Assembly: GCA_017652705.1 (NCBI GenBank)
Contig: JAGCAM010000014.1
Span: 1-34,029, forward strand
Source: Kiritimatiellia bacterium
Lineage (GTDB): Bacteria; Verrucomicrobiota; Kiritimatiellia; RFP12; UBA1067
Reading direction: 5' to 3'
DNA length: 34,029 nt
Numbering within the stretch: the stretch's first letter is position 1; every line of letters begins with the position of its first letter. The notes below the pieces were generated by a model. The model did no database searches, was not told the DNA's origin, and was given only the letters and a program-made list of their open reading frames with translations. Both the position numbers and the translations under genes were made by a program. Below are positions 16,736-24,833 of the stretch, piece after piece.

Positions 16736-19459
16736 ATGGCGGCTGCGGCGGGAAAACTTTTCATAATAGACCTGATGCCTTTTCTATACCGCGGGCATTT
16801 CGTTTTTCTGCGAAATCCGCGGGTGACTTCCGGCGGCGTCAACACCTCGGCGCTGCTCGGTCTCGCCAACGGACTGCAGGCGATACTGAAGAAGGAGAAA
16901 CCAACGCACGCGGTGCTGGCGATGGATCCTGACGGACCGACGTTCAGGCACGAGGCGTACGCCCCGTACAAGGCGCAGCGTCAGAAGATGCCCGAAGATC
17001 TCGCCGCTTCGATACCATACGCTTTCGAGCTGGCGGAGGCGCTTAAGATACAGGTGGTGCGGGTGGACGGGTTCGAGGCAGACGACGTAATGGGCACGCT
17101 GGCGGTGAAGGGCGCGGCGGCTGGGTTCGACGTCTACCTGGCCACGCCCGACAAGGATGCCGCCCAGCTGGTGCGGCCGGGGGTCAAACTGTACCGGCCG
17201 GCGCACGCGGGCGACGCCGCGGAGATTTACGACGAGGCCGGGGTGTGCGAACACTGGCATCTGCGCGAACCGCGGCAGATGATCGATTTTCTCGCGCTCG
17301 CCGGCGACGCGTCAGACAACATCCCCGGCATCCGCGGCGTCGGCGAAAAGACGGCGGCGGATCTGCTCGCGAAATTCGGCGACGTCGAGGGCATACTCGC
17401 CAACCAGACGAAACTCAAGGGCAAGCTGGCCGAAAAGGTGTTCGCCGGCCGCGAAGACGCGAAGATTTCAAAGTTTCTCACCACGATACGCACCGACGTG
17501 CCGGTCGAGCCGGTGTGGGACCGCTACCGCCTTGACGGCGTCGACCGAGAAAAGCTTTCGGCGGTGTGCGCAAAATTCGAACTGAACCGTTTCGCGGCGG
17601 AGCTGCTGGGCGACGCCGCTCCGGAACCTTCCGCCGCCGTCGCGGGGCTCAGGACGCTCGCCGACGTTCCCCACGACTACCGTTACGTATCCACCGAGGC
17701 GGAGGCGCAGAAGCTGCTGGCGACGCTGATGGCGGAGCCCCGCATCGCCTTCGACACCGAAACCGCGGCGCGGGAGCCGGGGCTGTCCGCCACCGACGCC
17801 GGAACCTGCCGGCTGATCGGCTTCTCCTTCGCCGTGGGCGGCGGCAGGGCATGGTACGTCGACGCCTGTCTCGTGGACTTGTTCCGTCCGCTTTTCGCCG
17901 ATCCGTCGAAATCGCTGGTCGGCCTGAACGTGAAGTTCGACCGCGCCGTTCTGCACCGCTACGGCGTGGGGTTCGCTTCCGTTCCGCACGACGTGATGCT
18001 CGCGCACTACTGCCTCGACGCGTCGGCGCGGCACGGAATGGACTTTCTCGCCGAGCGCTATCTCGGGTACCGCACGATACGGTTCGCCGAAGTGGCCGGC
18101 GAACAGGAGCGCGGCAAGCCGGAGCCCACGCTGGCCGGCAAGGACATTGCGAAGGTGACCGACTACGCCGCCGAAGACGCCGACGTGACGCTGCGGCTGT
18201 ACGACGCGATACGGCCGCTGGTGGCGGAGGCAGGCGCGCTCGCGGCGCTCGAGGAGGTGGAAGAGCCGCTTGTCAAGGTGCTGCTCGACATGGAGCGCGA
18301 AGGCGTGCGTCTCGACACCGCCGCGCTGAAGGAGTACGGGTTGGAACTCGACCGCGAGATTCTCGGATACACCCGGCGCATCCTCGAATTCGCCGGTCCC
18401 GGCTTCAATCCTGACAGCCCCAAGCAGCTTGGCGAACTGCTGTTCGGCCGGCTCGGCCTGCCCGGCGGCAGAAAGACGGCGACCGGTCAGTGGGCGACCG
18501 ACGAGAAGACGCTGTCGAAAATAGCGGGGGAACATCCGGTGGTGCCGGCGGTTCTGGAATACCGGGCCTGTGCGAAGCTGAAATCCACCTACGTGGACAA
18601 ACTGCCGGCGCTGATCGGCGGCGATGGGCGGGTGCACACGACATACGCGCAGGCGTTCACCGAAACGGGGCGGCTTTCTTCGTCCGACCCCAATCTGCAG
18701 AACATACCGGTGCGCACCGAACGCGGCAGGATGATACGCAGGGCTTTCGTGGCGAGGGACGCCGGACACGTGCTCGTTTCGGCCGATTATTCGCAGATCG
18801 AACTCAGGCTGATGGCGGCGATGTCGGGCGACCCGGCGATGCTGGACGCGTTCCGCCGCGGCGACGACATCCACCGCGACACGGCGAGCCGGGTGTTCAA
18901 CGTGATGCCGGCGTTCGTGACGCCGGAGCAGCGTTCGCAGTGCAAGATGGTGAACTTCGGCATCATATACGGCATCAGCGCGTTCGGGCTTTCGCAGCGG
19001 CTGAAAGTGACGCGTCGGGAGGCCGCCGAACTCATCGAAGCGTATTTCGCGCTGTACCCGAAAGTGCGCGAATACATGGCCGCGGCGGTGGCGAAGGCCC
19101 GCGAAAAAGGTTACGCCGAGACGGTGCTCGGGCGCCGCCGCACCCTGCGCGACATCAATTCGCGCAACGCCACCGCGCGGCAGGCCGCCGAACGCGACGC
19201 CATCAACACCCCGATCCAGGGCAGCGCGGCCGATCTTATAAAGATCGCGATGGTGAGGGTCGACCGTGTCATGAAAGCGGCCGGCATGCGCGCTAAGATG
19301 GTGCTGCAGATTCACGACGAACTCGTTTTCGACTGCCCGAAAGACGAGGCGGAACCGCTCAAGGAACTCGTCCGCCGCGAAATGATTTCGGCCTACGACT
19401 TCGGCGTTCCGCTCGAAGTCGGCGTCGGTGAAGGCGCCGACTGGCTGTCCGCCCACTGA
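16736..19459 (+). CDS. polA: DNA polymerase I with 5'-3' and 3'-5' exonuclease domains
   Basis: A 907-residue PolA. The N-terminal flap-endonuclease domain has DGFEADDVMGTLA, ATPDKDAAQL and GDASDNIPGIRGVGEKTA. The proofreading domain keeps its acids: FDTET (Exo I), LNVKFDRAVL (Exo II) and YAAEDADVT (Exo III). The polymerase domain has motif A (ADYSQIELRLMA), motif B (CKMVNFGIIYGISAFGL), NTPIQGSAADLIK and motif C (QIHDELVFD). It performs gap filling, RNA primer removal and repair synthesis. Start ATG 16736 has AGGAGG 7 nt upstream, better spaced than the GTG at 16733. It is the last gene of the long unit; the rhaB promoter begins 6 nt after its stop. Confidence 0.97.
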   Translation: MAAAAGKLFIIDLMPFLYRGHFVFLRNPRVTSGGVNTSALLGLANGLQAILKKEKPTHAVLAMDPDGPTFRHEAYAPYKAQRQKMPEDLAASIPYAFELAEALKIQVVRVDGFEADDVMGTLAVKGAAAGFDVYLATPDKDAAQLVRPGVKLYRPAHAGDAAEIYDEAGVCEHWHLREPRQMIDFLALAGDASDNIPGIRGVGEKTAADLLAKFGDVEGILANQTKLKGKLAEKVFAGREDAKISKFLTTIRTDVPVEPVWDRYRLDGVDREKLSAVCAKFELNRFAAELLGDAAPEPSAAVAGLRTLADVPHDYRYVSTEAEAQKLLATLMAEPRIAFDTETAAREPGLSATDAGTCRLIGFSFAVGGGRAWYVDACLVDLFRPLFADPSKSLVGLNVKFDRAVLHRYGVGFASVPHDVMLAHYCLDASARHGMDFLAERYLGYRTIRFAEVAGEQERGKPEPTLAGKDIAKVTDYAAEDADVTLRLYDAIRPLVAEAGALAALEEVEEPLVKVLLDMEREGVRLDTAALKEYGLELDREILGYTRRILEFAGPGFNPDSPKQLGELLFGRLGLPGGRKTATGQWATDEKTLSKIAGEHPVVPAVLEYRACAKLKSTYVDKLPALIGGDGRVHTTYAQAFTETGRLSSSDPNLQNIPVRTERGRMIRRAFVARDAGHVLVSADYSQIELRLMAAMSGDPAMLDAFRRGDDIHRDTASRVFNVMPAFVTPEQRSQCKMVNFGIIYGISAFGLSQRLKVTRREAAELIEAYFALYPKVREYMAAAVAKAREKGYAETVLGRRRTLRDINSRNATARQAAERDAINTPIQGSAADLIKIAMVRVDRVMKAAGMRAKMVLQIHDELVFDCPKDEAEPLKELVRREMISAYDFGVPLEVGVGEGADWLSAH

Positions 19460-19465
19460 AATTTG

Positions 19466-19474
19466 TGGTATAAT
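19466..19474 (+). promoter_or_regulatory. Extended -10 promoter of rhaB, very short leader
   Basis: TGGTATAAT begins 6 nt after the polA stop. Only 12 nt separate the -10 from the rhaB ATG at 19487, so the transcript would start about 6 nt before the ATG, and those bases contain no ribosome site. Confidence 0.65.
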
Positions 19475-19486
19475 CTATCCCAGACC

Positions 19487-20908
19487 ATGAAAAACTACCT
19501 TGCTATAGATATCGGCGCTTCGAGCGGGCGGCATATCATCGGCCGCGTCGAGGGCGGCAAGATCGTCCTTGAAGAGGTGCACCGTTTCGAGAACTCGCAG
19601 ATCCGCAAAGACGGCCACGACTGCTGGGACGTTGAACGCCTCGTCGGTTCCGTGAAGGAGGGCATCGACGCGGCGATGGCGAAGACGCGCATCGATTCGA
19701 TCGGCATAGACACGTGGGGGGTCGATTTCGTTCTGCTCGATGAATCGGGCGGGCGCTGCTGCGACGCCGTAGCCTACCGCGACCTGCGCACGAACGGGGC
19801 GGACGCCGAAATCGAGCGCGACGTCATGTCCTTTGAAGACATGTACGCCCGCACCGGCATCCAGAAGGCGAGCTACAACACCGTTTACCAGCTTTGGGCG
19901 CTGAAGAAGGAGCATCCGGAGCAGCTGGAGAAGGCGCGTGCGTTCCTCACCCTGCCCGAATATCTTAACTACCGGCTCACCGGCAGAATCGTGCACGAAT
20001 ACACCGACTCTTCGACCACGTCGCTGCTTGACGCCAGGAAGAAGGACTGGGACTTCGATCTGATCGGGCGGCTGGGCTTTCCGCGGAGGATTTTCGGCAA
20101 ACTTGAAATGCCCGGGGCGGAGGTCGGCGAATACCGGGGCGCCAAAGTGGTGCTGCCGGCGCTCCACGACACCGGCTGCGCGTACCTGGCGGTGCCGGCG
20201 CGGGACGACAAGGCGGTGTATCTTTCAAGCGGCACGTGGTCGCTGCTGGGCGTCGAGAACGAGCGGCCCATCACCGACGGCGCGGCGCTCGCCGCCAACT
20301 TCACGAACGAAGGCGGCGCGTGGGGGCGGTACCGGTTCCTCAAAAACATCATGGGGCTGTGGATGATACAGTCGATACGGCGCGAACTCAACGGCGTGCA
20401 GTACATCGCCGGCAGGGACGGCGCCGACACCCGGGCGGCGCTGAAGAAGCTTTCCGACTACGGCCGGGGGCGCAAGTATTCGTTCGGCGAACTGTCGAAC
20501 ATCGCCCGCGGCGAAAACACGTTCAACATTCTGATCGACGTCAACCAGCAGCGCTTCATCAACCCCGATTCCATGATCGGCGAGGTGATCGAAGCGGCGT
20601 CGGAGGAGGGCGGGGCGCCGGCTACGGTCGGGGAACTCATGCAGTGCGTCTACAAATCGCTCGCCGAATGCTACGCCGACGCGATACGCAACCTTTCGGA
20701 GATAACCGGCAAGACCTACACCTCGCTGAACATCGTCGGCGGCGGCTGCCAGGATCTCTACCTGAACGCGCTCACGGCGGAGGCCACCGGGTTGGAAGTT
20801 TTCGCCGGCCCGGTCGAGGGAACCGCGACCGGCAATCTGATCGTGCAGATGATCGCGGGCGGGGAATTCAAAGACCTGGCCGAAGCCCGCGCCGCGATCG
20901 TGCGCTGA
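19487..20908 (+). CDS. rhaB: Rhamnulokinase
   Basis: A 473-residue FGGY-family kinase that phosphorylates L-rhamnulose to L-rhamnulose-1-phosphate. It shows the RhaB signature YLAIDIGASSGRHIIGRV, DSIGIDTWGVDFVLLDESGG, VAYRDLRTNG and the second-lobe SSGTWSLLGVE and LNIVGGGCQDLYLNALTA (adenosine/Gly-rich) motifs. The start is fixed at 19487 by the conserved N-terminus and by the promoter; a TTG-initiated extension to 19463 would lie in the -10. It precedes a class II aldolase by 33 nt and a lactaldehyde reductase, forming a rhamnose catabolic set without the isomerase. Confidence 0.93.
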   Translation: MKNYLAIDIGASSGRHIIGRVEGGKIVLEEVHRFENSQIRKDGHDCWDVERLVGSVKEGIDAAMAKTRIDSIGIDTWGVDFVLLDESGGRCCDAVAYRDLRTNGADAEIERDVMSFEDMYARTGIQKASYNTVYQLWALKKEHPEQLEKARAFLTLPEYLNYRLTGRIVHEYTDSSTTSLLDARKKDWDFDLIGRLGFPRRIFGKLEMPGAEVGEYRGAKVVLPALHDTGCAYLAVPARDDKAVYLSSGTWSLLGVENERPITDGAALAANFTNEGGAWGRYRFLKNIMGLWMIQSIRRELNGVQYIAGRDGADTRAALKKLSDYGRGRKYSFGELSNIARGENTFNILIDVNQQRFINPDSMIGEVIEAASEEGGAPATVGELMQCVYKSLAECYADAIRNLSEITGKTYTSLNIVGGGCQDLYLNALTAEATGLEVFAGPVEGTATGNLIVQMIAGGEFKDLAEARAAIVR

Positions 20909-20941
20909 AACGCCTGAAAAATGTCAAGGAAGAAAAAGAAA

Positions 20942-21760
20942 ATGAATTCGAAACTGTACATAAAACCGCCGCTGGTCGACCGCGCGTACGACTGGCGGGG
21001 CGGTCCGCAGCCGAAAACCCGCGCCGCCCTCGACCGCTTTTTCAAATCAGCCCCGGTGGTGAAAGTGAAAGACGCGATCTGCGAAATGGGGCGGCGCATC
21101 TACGCGCGCGGTTTCACCGACGGCAACGGCGGCAACATCTCGGTGCGGGTGGGCGAAGACCTCGTGCTGTGCACGCCGACGCTGTGCTGCAAGGGTTTCA
21201 TGAAGCGCGAAGACGTCTGCCTCGTCGACATGAATGCCGGCCAGCTGTGCGGGTACCGGCCGCGCACCAGCGAAGTCAAAGTGCACATCGCGATGATGAA
21301 GGCGTCGGGCATGAGCGCGTGCATCCACTGCCACCCGCCGCACTGCAACGCGTTTCTCTTCGCCGGGCAGGTGCCGCCCAACGGCGTCAACCCCGAAGCG
21401 GACATCTTCTTCAACCAGATACCGCTTGCCCCGTACGCGACGCCCGGCTCCGACGAGGTCGCCGCGTCCGTCGCCGCCGCCGCAAAAACGGCCAACGTCA
21501 TTTTCATGGAGAACCACGGCATCGTCTGCGGCGGGCGCGACGTGGAGGAGGCCGAATGGTTCGCCGAAAACGCCGACGCGTATTGTCAGGTGCTGCTGCT
21601 CGCCGCCGGGCACGGAGCGAAAATCAACCAGGTCGGGCCGGAAAGCGTGAAGGACTTTCTCGCCATCCGCCGCGCGATGGGGCTGCCCGTCGACGACAAG
21701 GCGCAGGTCTACAACACCAACCGTTTCAACGGCTACAGCATGCGCAAGTGCAGCAGATAG
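20942..21760 (+). CDS. Class II aldolase, probable rhamnulose-1-phosphate (or fuculose-1-phosphate) aldolase
   Basis: A 272-residue class II aldolase/adducin-fold enzyme. The Gly-rich phosphate loop is GFTDGNGGNISVRV. The zinc site is IHCHPPHC plus the later ENHG. Length fits RhaD (about 274) better than FucA (about 215), and the neighbour rhaB makes rhamnulose-1-phosphate the likely substrate, giving dihydroxyacetone phosphate and L-lactaldehyde. It could also resemble the aldolases of fucose/rhamnose microcompartments, but no shell genes are present here. Start 20942 has AAGGAAG 9 nt upstream, better than an in-frame ATG at 20921. Confidence 0.85.
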   Translation: MNSKLYIKPPLVDRAYDWRGGPQPKTRAALDRFFKSAPVVKVKDAICEMGRRIYARGFTDGNGGNISVRVGEDLVLCTPTLCCKGFMKREDVCLVDMNAGQLCGYRPRTSEVKVHIAMMKASGMSACIHCHPPHCNAFLFAGQVPPNGVNPEADIFFNQIPLAPYATPGSDEVAASVAAAAKTANVIFMENHGIVCGGRDVEEAEWFAENADAYCQVLLLAAGHGAKINQVGPESVKDFLAIRRAMGLPVDDKAQVYNTNRFNGYSMRKCSR

Positions 21761-21804
21761 CCGCCCGCGAAATTTCAATCACCACCCCAAAAAGGAATAA
21801 TCCA

Positions 21805-22953
21805 ATGGTCAACCGAATCATCCTCAACGAGACTTCGTACCACGGCGCCGGCGCCGTCAAATCCATCGTCGCCGAACTGGCCGCCCGCAGACTGAAAAAG
21901 CCGGTCGTGTTCTCCGACCCCGACCTCGTGAAGTTCGGCGTCACCGCCAAGGTGACGGCGCTCCTCGACGCGGCGAAAGTGAAATACGCGGTCTACACCG
22001 ACATCAAGCCGAACCCGACCATCGCCAACGTGAAGAACGGCGTCAAGGCGTTCAAGGCGGCGAAGGCCGACTCGATAATCGCCATCGGCGGCGGCAGTTC
22101 GATGGACACCGCCAAGGCGGTCGGCATAATCGCGGCGAACCCGAAGTTCGCCGACGTTCGCTCGCTTGAAGGCGTCGCCCCGACGAAGAACCCCTCGAAG
22201 CCGATTCTCGCCGTGCCGACGACCGCCGGCACCGCGGCGGAGGTTACGATCAACTACGTCATCACCGACGTGGAGAAGAAACGCAAATTCGTGTGCGTCG
22301 ACCCCCACGACATCCCCGTCGTCGCGTTCGTCGACCCCGACATGATGAGCTCCATGCCCAGAGGCCTCACCGCGTTCACCGGCATGGACGCGCTCACCCA
22401 CGCGATTGAAGGGCTCATCACCAAGGCCGCCTGCCCGATGACCGACATGATGCATCTGGAGGCGATACGGCTGATTTCGCTTTCCCTCCGCGACGCCGTC
22501 GCCAACAAACCATCCGGGCGCGCCGGCATGGCCCTCGGCCAGTACATCGCCGGCATGGGGTTCTCGAACGTCGGTCTCGGCATCGACCACTCGATGGCGC
22601 ACGGGCTTTCGGCGCTTTACGACATGCCCCACGGCAAGGCGTGCGCGATTTTGCTGCCGACCGCCATGAAGTTCAACGCGCCGAAGACCGGCGACAAATA
22701 CCGCAGGATCGCCGTCGCCATGGGCGTGAAGGGCGCCGAGAAGATGCCGATCGGCAAGGCCCGAAAAGCCGCCATCGCCGCCGTCGAGAAACTCGCCGGA
22801 GACGTCGGCATCCCGCCGGATCTGAAAGGCGTCCTGAAGAAGGAGGATGTCGCGTTCCTCGCGAAGTCCGCCTACGCCGACGCCTGCCGCCCGGGCAACC
22901 CCCGCGACCTCACGGTGAAAGACATCGAGCGGCTCTACAAGAGCCTGATGTGA
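21805..22953 (+). CDS. fucO: Iron-containing alcohol dehydrogenase, lactaldehyde reductase
   Basis: A 382-residue group III alcohol dehydrogenase close to FucO: IIAIGGGSSMDTAKAVG (NAD-binding), TTAGTAAEVTINYVI, GMDALTHAIEG (metal Asp and His) and GIDHSMAHGLSALYDMPHG (two more metal His). It reduces L-lactaldehyde from the aldolase to L-1,2-propanediol and regenerates NAD+. An AAAGGA site precedes the ATG at 21805, 44 nt after the aldolase. It closes the rhamnose unit. The frame is open far upstream through rhaB in a shadow frame, which is not coding. Confidence 0.92.
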   Translation: MVNRIILNETSYHGAGAVKSIVAELAARRLKKPVVFSDPDLVKFGVTAKVTALLDAAKVKYAVYTDIKPNPTIANVKNGVKAFKAAKADSIIAIGGGSSMDTAKAVGIIAANPKFADVRSLEGVAPTKNPSKPILAVPTTAGTAAEVTINYVITDVEKKRKFVCVDPHDIPVVAFVDPDMMSSMPRGLTAFTGMDALTHAIEGLITKAACPMTDMMHLEAIRLISLSLRDAVANKPSGRAGMALGQYIAGMGFSNVGLGIDHSMAHGLSALYDMPHGKACAILLPTAMKFNAPKTGDKYRRIAVAMGVKGAEKMPIGKARKAAIAAVEKLAGDVGIPPDLKGVLKKEDVAFLAKSAYADACRPGNPRDLTVKDIERLYKSLM

Positions 22954-23084
22954 CGGGCTGTCACTATCGCGCTCCCGGTGCGCATGACGGCGGAGTAGAT
23001 TGCCTCGGCAGCCTCCCCCGCCACCTTGCCGAGAGAGGGGACCCCCTTGCCGAGGAGCGGACCCTTCCCATGCGCAGGGAAATT
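22954..23084. other. Gap after fucO with a repeated CCTTGCCGAG block
   Basis: The block CCTTGCCGAG occurs at 23024-23033 and 23045-23054, a 21-nt period, and CTCGGCA at 23004-23010 is complementary to it, allowing a stem with a 16-nt loop. No T-run follows. I see no gene here. It may hold the fucO transcript end. Confidence 0.35.
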
Positions 23085-23093
23085 TGATATAAT
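23085..23093 (+). promoter_or_regulatory. Extended -10 promoter of an orphan signal-peptide ORF
   Basis: TGATATAAT, with a weak TTCCCA 17 bp upstream. The predicted start is near 23100, about 70 nt before the GTG at 23170. Confidence 0.5.
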
Positions 23094-23312
23094 TCGCGGC
23101 GTTACAGGGCTTTGGACGGAGATTCTGGGCCTGAAGCGACAAAACGCCAAAGACAAGAATGGATACGACGTGAAATCGAAAGCATCCCTTGTGACGTGTG
23201 CTGCGCTTGCGGCGGCTGTCGTGTTCGCGGCGGACGTATGCTCCGCCGCGACGTTCGCAAAGCCCTCGGCGTCGGGGCAACGAGGGTCAGACCCCGGTGA
23301 ATACGTTGGGGA

Positions 23313-23341
23313 CAACAGGGTCAGACTTGACTGCCACAGTA
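23313..23341 (+). repeat. Left 29-nt inverted-repeat arm
   Basis: Reverse complement of 23507-23535 at 27 of 29 positions; the differences are two substitutions in the central CTTGACTG / CCTGATTG part. Confidence 0.8.
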
Positions 23342-23368
23342 GATTACCACAGTGGCGGGAGTTTAAGA

Positions 23369-23374
23369 TATACT
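23369..23374 (+). promoter_or_regulatory. -10 element of transposase remnant
   Basis: TATACT 7 nt before the ATG at 23382, in the same position as TATAAT before the other remnant at 2230. This implies a transcript with almost no leader. Confidence 0.4.
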
Positions 23375-23381
23375 GTTCAGC

Positions 23382-23495
23382 ATGAGACGTTGCAGGATAA
23401 ATCTTCCAAATCGGTGCTATCACCTGGTCAGCCGTGTCGCCCATCACGCTTTTGAATTAGGCAAGCGGCGAATCGGAAGGGTCGCGCCGCTATGA
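23382..23495 (+). pseudogene. REP-associated (Y1/HUH) transposase remnant, internally deleted
   Basis: A 37-codon ORF opens MRRCRINLPNRCYHLVSRVA then HHAF, the classic N-terminal strand of a RAYT/Y1_Tnp protein, and continues FELGKRRIGRVAPL before stopping. The HUH motif, the catalytic Tyr and about 200 residues are absent, so the basic tail may be the original C-terminus joined by an internal deletion; that joining is inference. The element lies within inverted repeats. Confidence 0.6.
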
Positions 23496-23506
23496 CAAGG
23501 AAACCC

Positions 23507-23535
23507 TACTGTGGCAATCAGGTCTGACCCTGTTG
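23507..23535 (-). repeat. Right 29-nt inverted-repeat arm
   Basis: Partner of 23313-23341, with 165 nt between the arms. Confidence 0.8.
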
Positions 23536-23638
23536 GCTCCCGGAGTTGGGGCAGGGCTATTTCGGATTTCGCCTTGCGCGTCCGGCCAGGATGCCGGCGG
23601 CGGAATGAGGCTAAGCTTATAGACGGGGGAGACTGGTC

Positions 23639-24829
23639 TTGAACCTGCAGTGTCTGGTGTGCGTGGCAATGGCAACGGCCACGTCTTTCGCGGGAGTCTC
23701 TCGGGAGACGCCGGCGATTCAATCGCAGATCGATGCGGCTGCCGCGGCAGGCGGAGGCCGCGTCACGGTGACGGAAGGTGTGCATCCGTGCGGGACGCTG
23801 CACCTGAAGTCCGGCGTCGAGCTGCATCTCGAGGAGGGGGCTGTCCTGCTGGGCGGCGCGAGGAGCGAGGACTACGCCGATGTCGAGAACAGCGACGGGA
23901 TCCGCCCCGAGGCGAATCCGCCTTTTTCGCGCAAGGCGTTCATCGTCGCCGCCGACGCTCACGACATCGCCATCACCGGCAAGGGAGTCATCGACGGACA
24001 GGGGACCTTGTTCTTCGACCAAAGCTCGGTCTTGTGGGGACAGTGGTGGCAGAAGCCGCCGCATCCGAGGCCGCGCATGATCCAGTTCGCGCGGTGCAGA
24101 AACGTGCGGCTCGAGGGCGTGACGTTCAAGGACAGCCCGATGTGGACGATGTGGATGCGCCGGTGCGAGAACCTGACAGTGTCGGGCATCCGCGTCGTGG
24201 CCCATCCGAAGATCATCAACTCCGACGGCATCGACGTCGACGGCTGCCGGCACGTGCGGATCGGCGATTCGTTCTTCTCCACGGGCGACGACTGCATCGT
24301 CCTCAGGGCGATCGCCGACAGGATCGATCCCGCGAATCCGGTTGTCTGCGAGGACGTGGTCGTCTCGAACTGCACTCTCAGGAGCGTCTGCCAGGGCGTG
24401 CGCATCGGGTGCCCGTCGGACGATCTCATCCGCAATGCCGTCTTCCGCGACATGGTCTTCGAGGGTCGCAACGCCGTTGTGTCGCAGCAGCCGCTCTGCT
24501 ACCTGCGTACCGATCTGCTGCCTCGGTGCCGCGGGCTACTGAAGACGCAAAACATCCTCTTTGAGAACTGGAAGGCTACTTGCACGGGCCGCCCCGTCGA
24601 GATCGCGGTGCAGGAGGGCATCGTTCTGCCGGGCTTCGGCCACATGACGTTCCGCAACTTCGACGTGAAGGCCGACAAGCCCGTCCTCGTGCACGGCAAT
24701 GCCGCATCGCACGTGAACGACATCCGGTTCGAAAACGTAAAGGGCAAGATATCCGCCGACCGTGCGTTCGACCTGGCGAACGCCTCGTGCGAGACGAATG
24801 CGCTGTCCAATGCGATCCTCCTTTTATGA
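23639..24829 (+). CDS. GH28 polygalacturonase / rhamnogalacturonase family protein, exported
   Basis: A 396-residue right-handed beta-helix enzyme of GH28. Catalytic motifs are present: NSDGIDVDGC (NTD motif, first Asp), STGDDCIVLR (the DD pair) and GVRIGCPSDD (RIK/GHG-region equivalent, lacking the usual His). The N-terminus has a signal-like MNLQCLVCVAMATATSFAGV and the pectinase start IQSQIDAAAAAGGGRVTV. GH28 enzymes hydrolyse alpha-1,4-galacturonosyl links in pectin or rhamnogalacturonan. Start is TTG 23639 behind GGGGGAG (7 nt spacing); no ATG or GTG lies between an upstream stop at 23612 and this codon. It follows the mobile-element scar. Confidence 0.85.
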   Translation: MNLQCLVCVAMATATSFAGVSRETPAIQSQIDAAAAAGGGRVTVTEGVHPCGTLHLKSGVELHLEEGAVLLGGARSEDYADVENSDGIRPEANPPFSRKAFIVAADAHDIAITGKGVIDGQGTLFFDQSSVLWGQWWQKPPHPRPRMIQFARCRNVRLEGVTFKDSPMWTMWMRRCENLTVSGIRVVAHPKIINSDGIDVDGCRHVRIGDSFFSTGDDCIVLRAIADRIDPANPVVCEDVVVSNCTLRSVCQGVRIGCPSDDLIRNAVFRDMVFEGRNAVVSQQPLCYLRTDLLPRCRGLLKTQNILFENWKATCTGRPVEIAVQEGIVLPGFGHMTFRNFDVKADKPVLVHGNAASHVNDIRFENVKGKISADRAFDLANASCETNALSNAILLL

Positions 24830-24833
24830 GTAC

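Larger units (their letters stand above)
23170..23385 (+). pseudogene. Truncated exported-protein gene: signal peptide only
   Basis: From GTG 23170 the frame reads VKSKASLVTCAALAAAVVFA then ADVCSAATFAKP, a typical Sec signal peptide with an A-x-A-like cleavage site, followed by about 40 residues that run directly into the inverted-repeat element at 23313 and stop at 23385. The mature protein is missing. It looks like the 5' end of an exported-protein gene interrupted by the mobile element. The start has no strong ribosome site. The GH28 gene downstream has its own signal peptide, so this piece is not needed for it. Confidence 0.4.
23284..23535. mobile_element. Small inverted-repeat element with a REP-associated transposase remnant
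   Basis: The outer arms at 23313-23341 and 23507-23535 are 29-nt inverted repeats matching at 27 positions (left arm starts CAACAGGGTCAGACTTGACT). A further GGGTCAGAC copy lies at 23284-23292. Inside is a promoter-like TATACT and a 37-codon ORF with a RAYT N-terminus. This fits a deletion derivative (MITE-like) of a REP/RAYT element. Exact ends are uncertain; the inverted repeats are directly visible. Confidence 0.65.

Noticed and set aside
17468-19456. A 662-codon antisense ORF across polA
   Set aside because: A shadow of polA; the plus strand carries all polymerase motifs.
20236-22953. A 905-codon ORF fusing rhaB and fucO regions
   Set aside because: The first 520 codons are an Arg-rich shadow of rhaB and the aldolase; only the part from 21805 is FucO.
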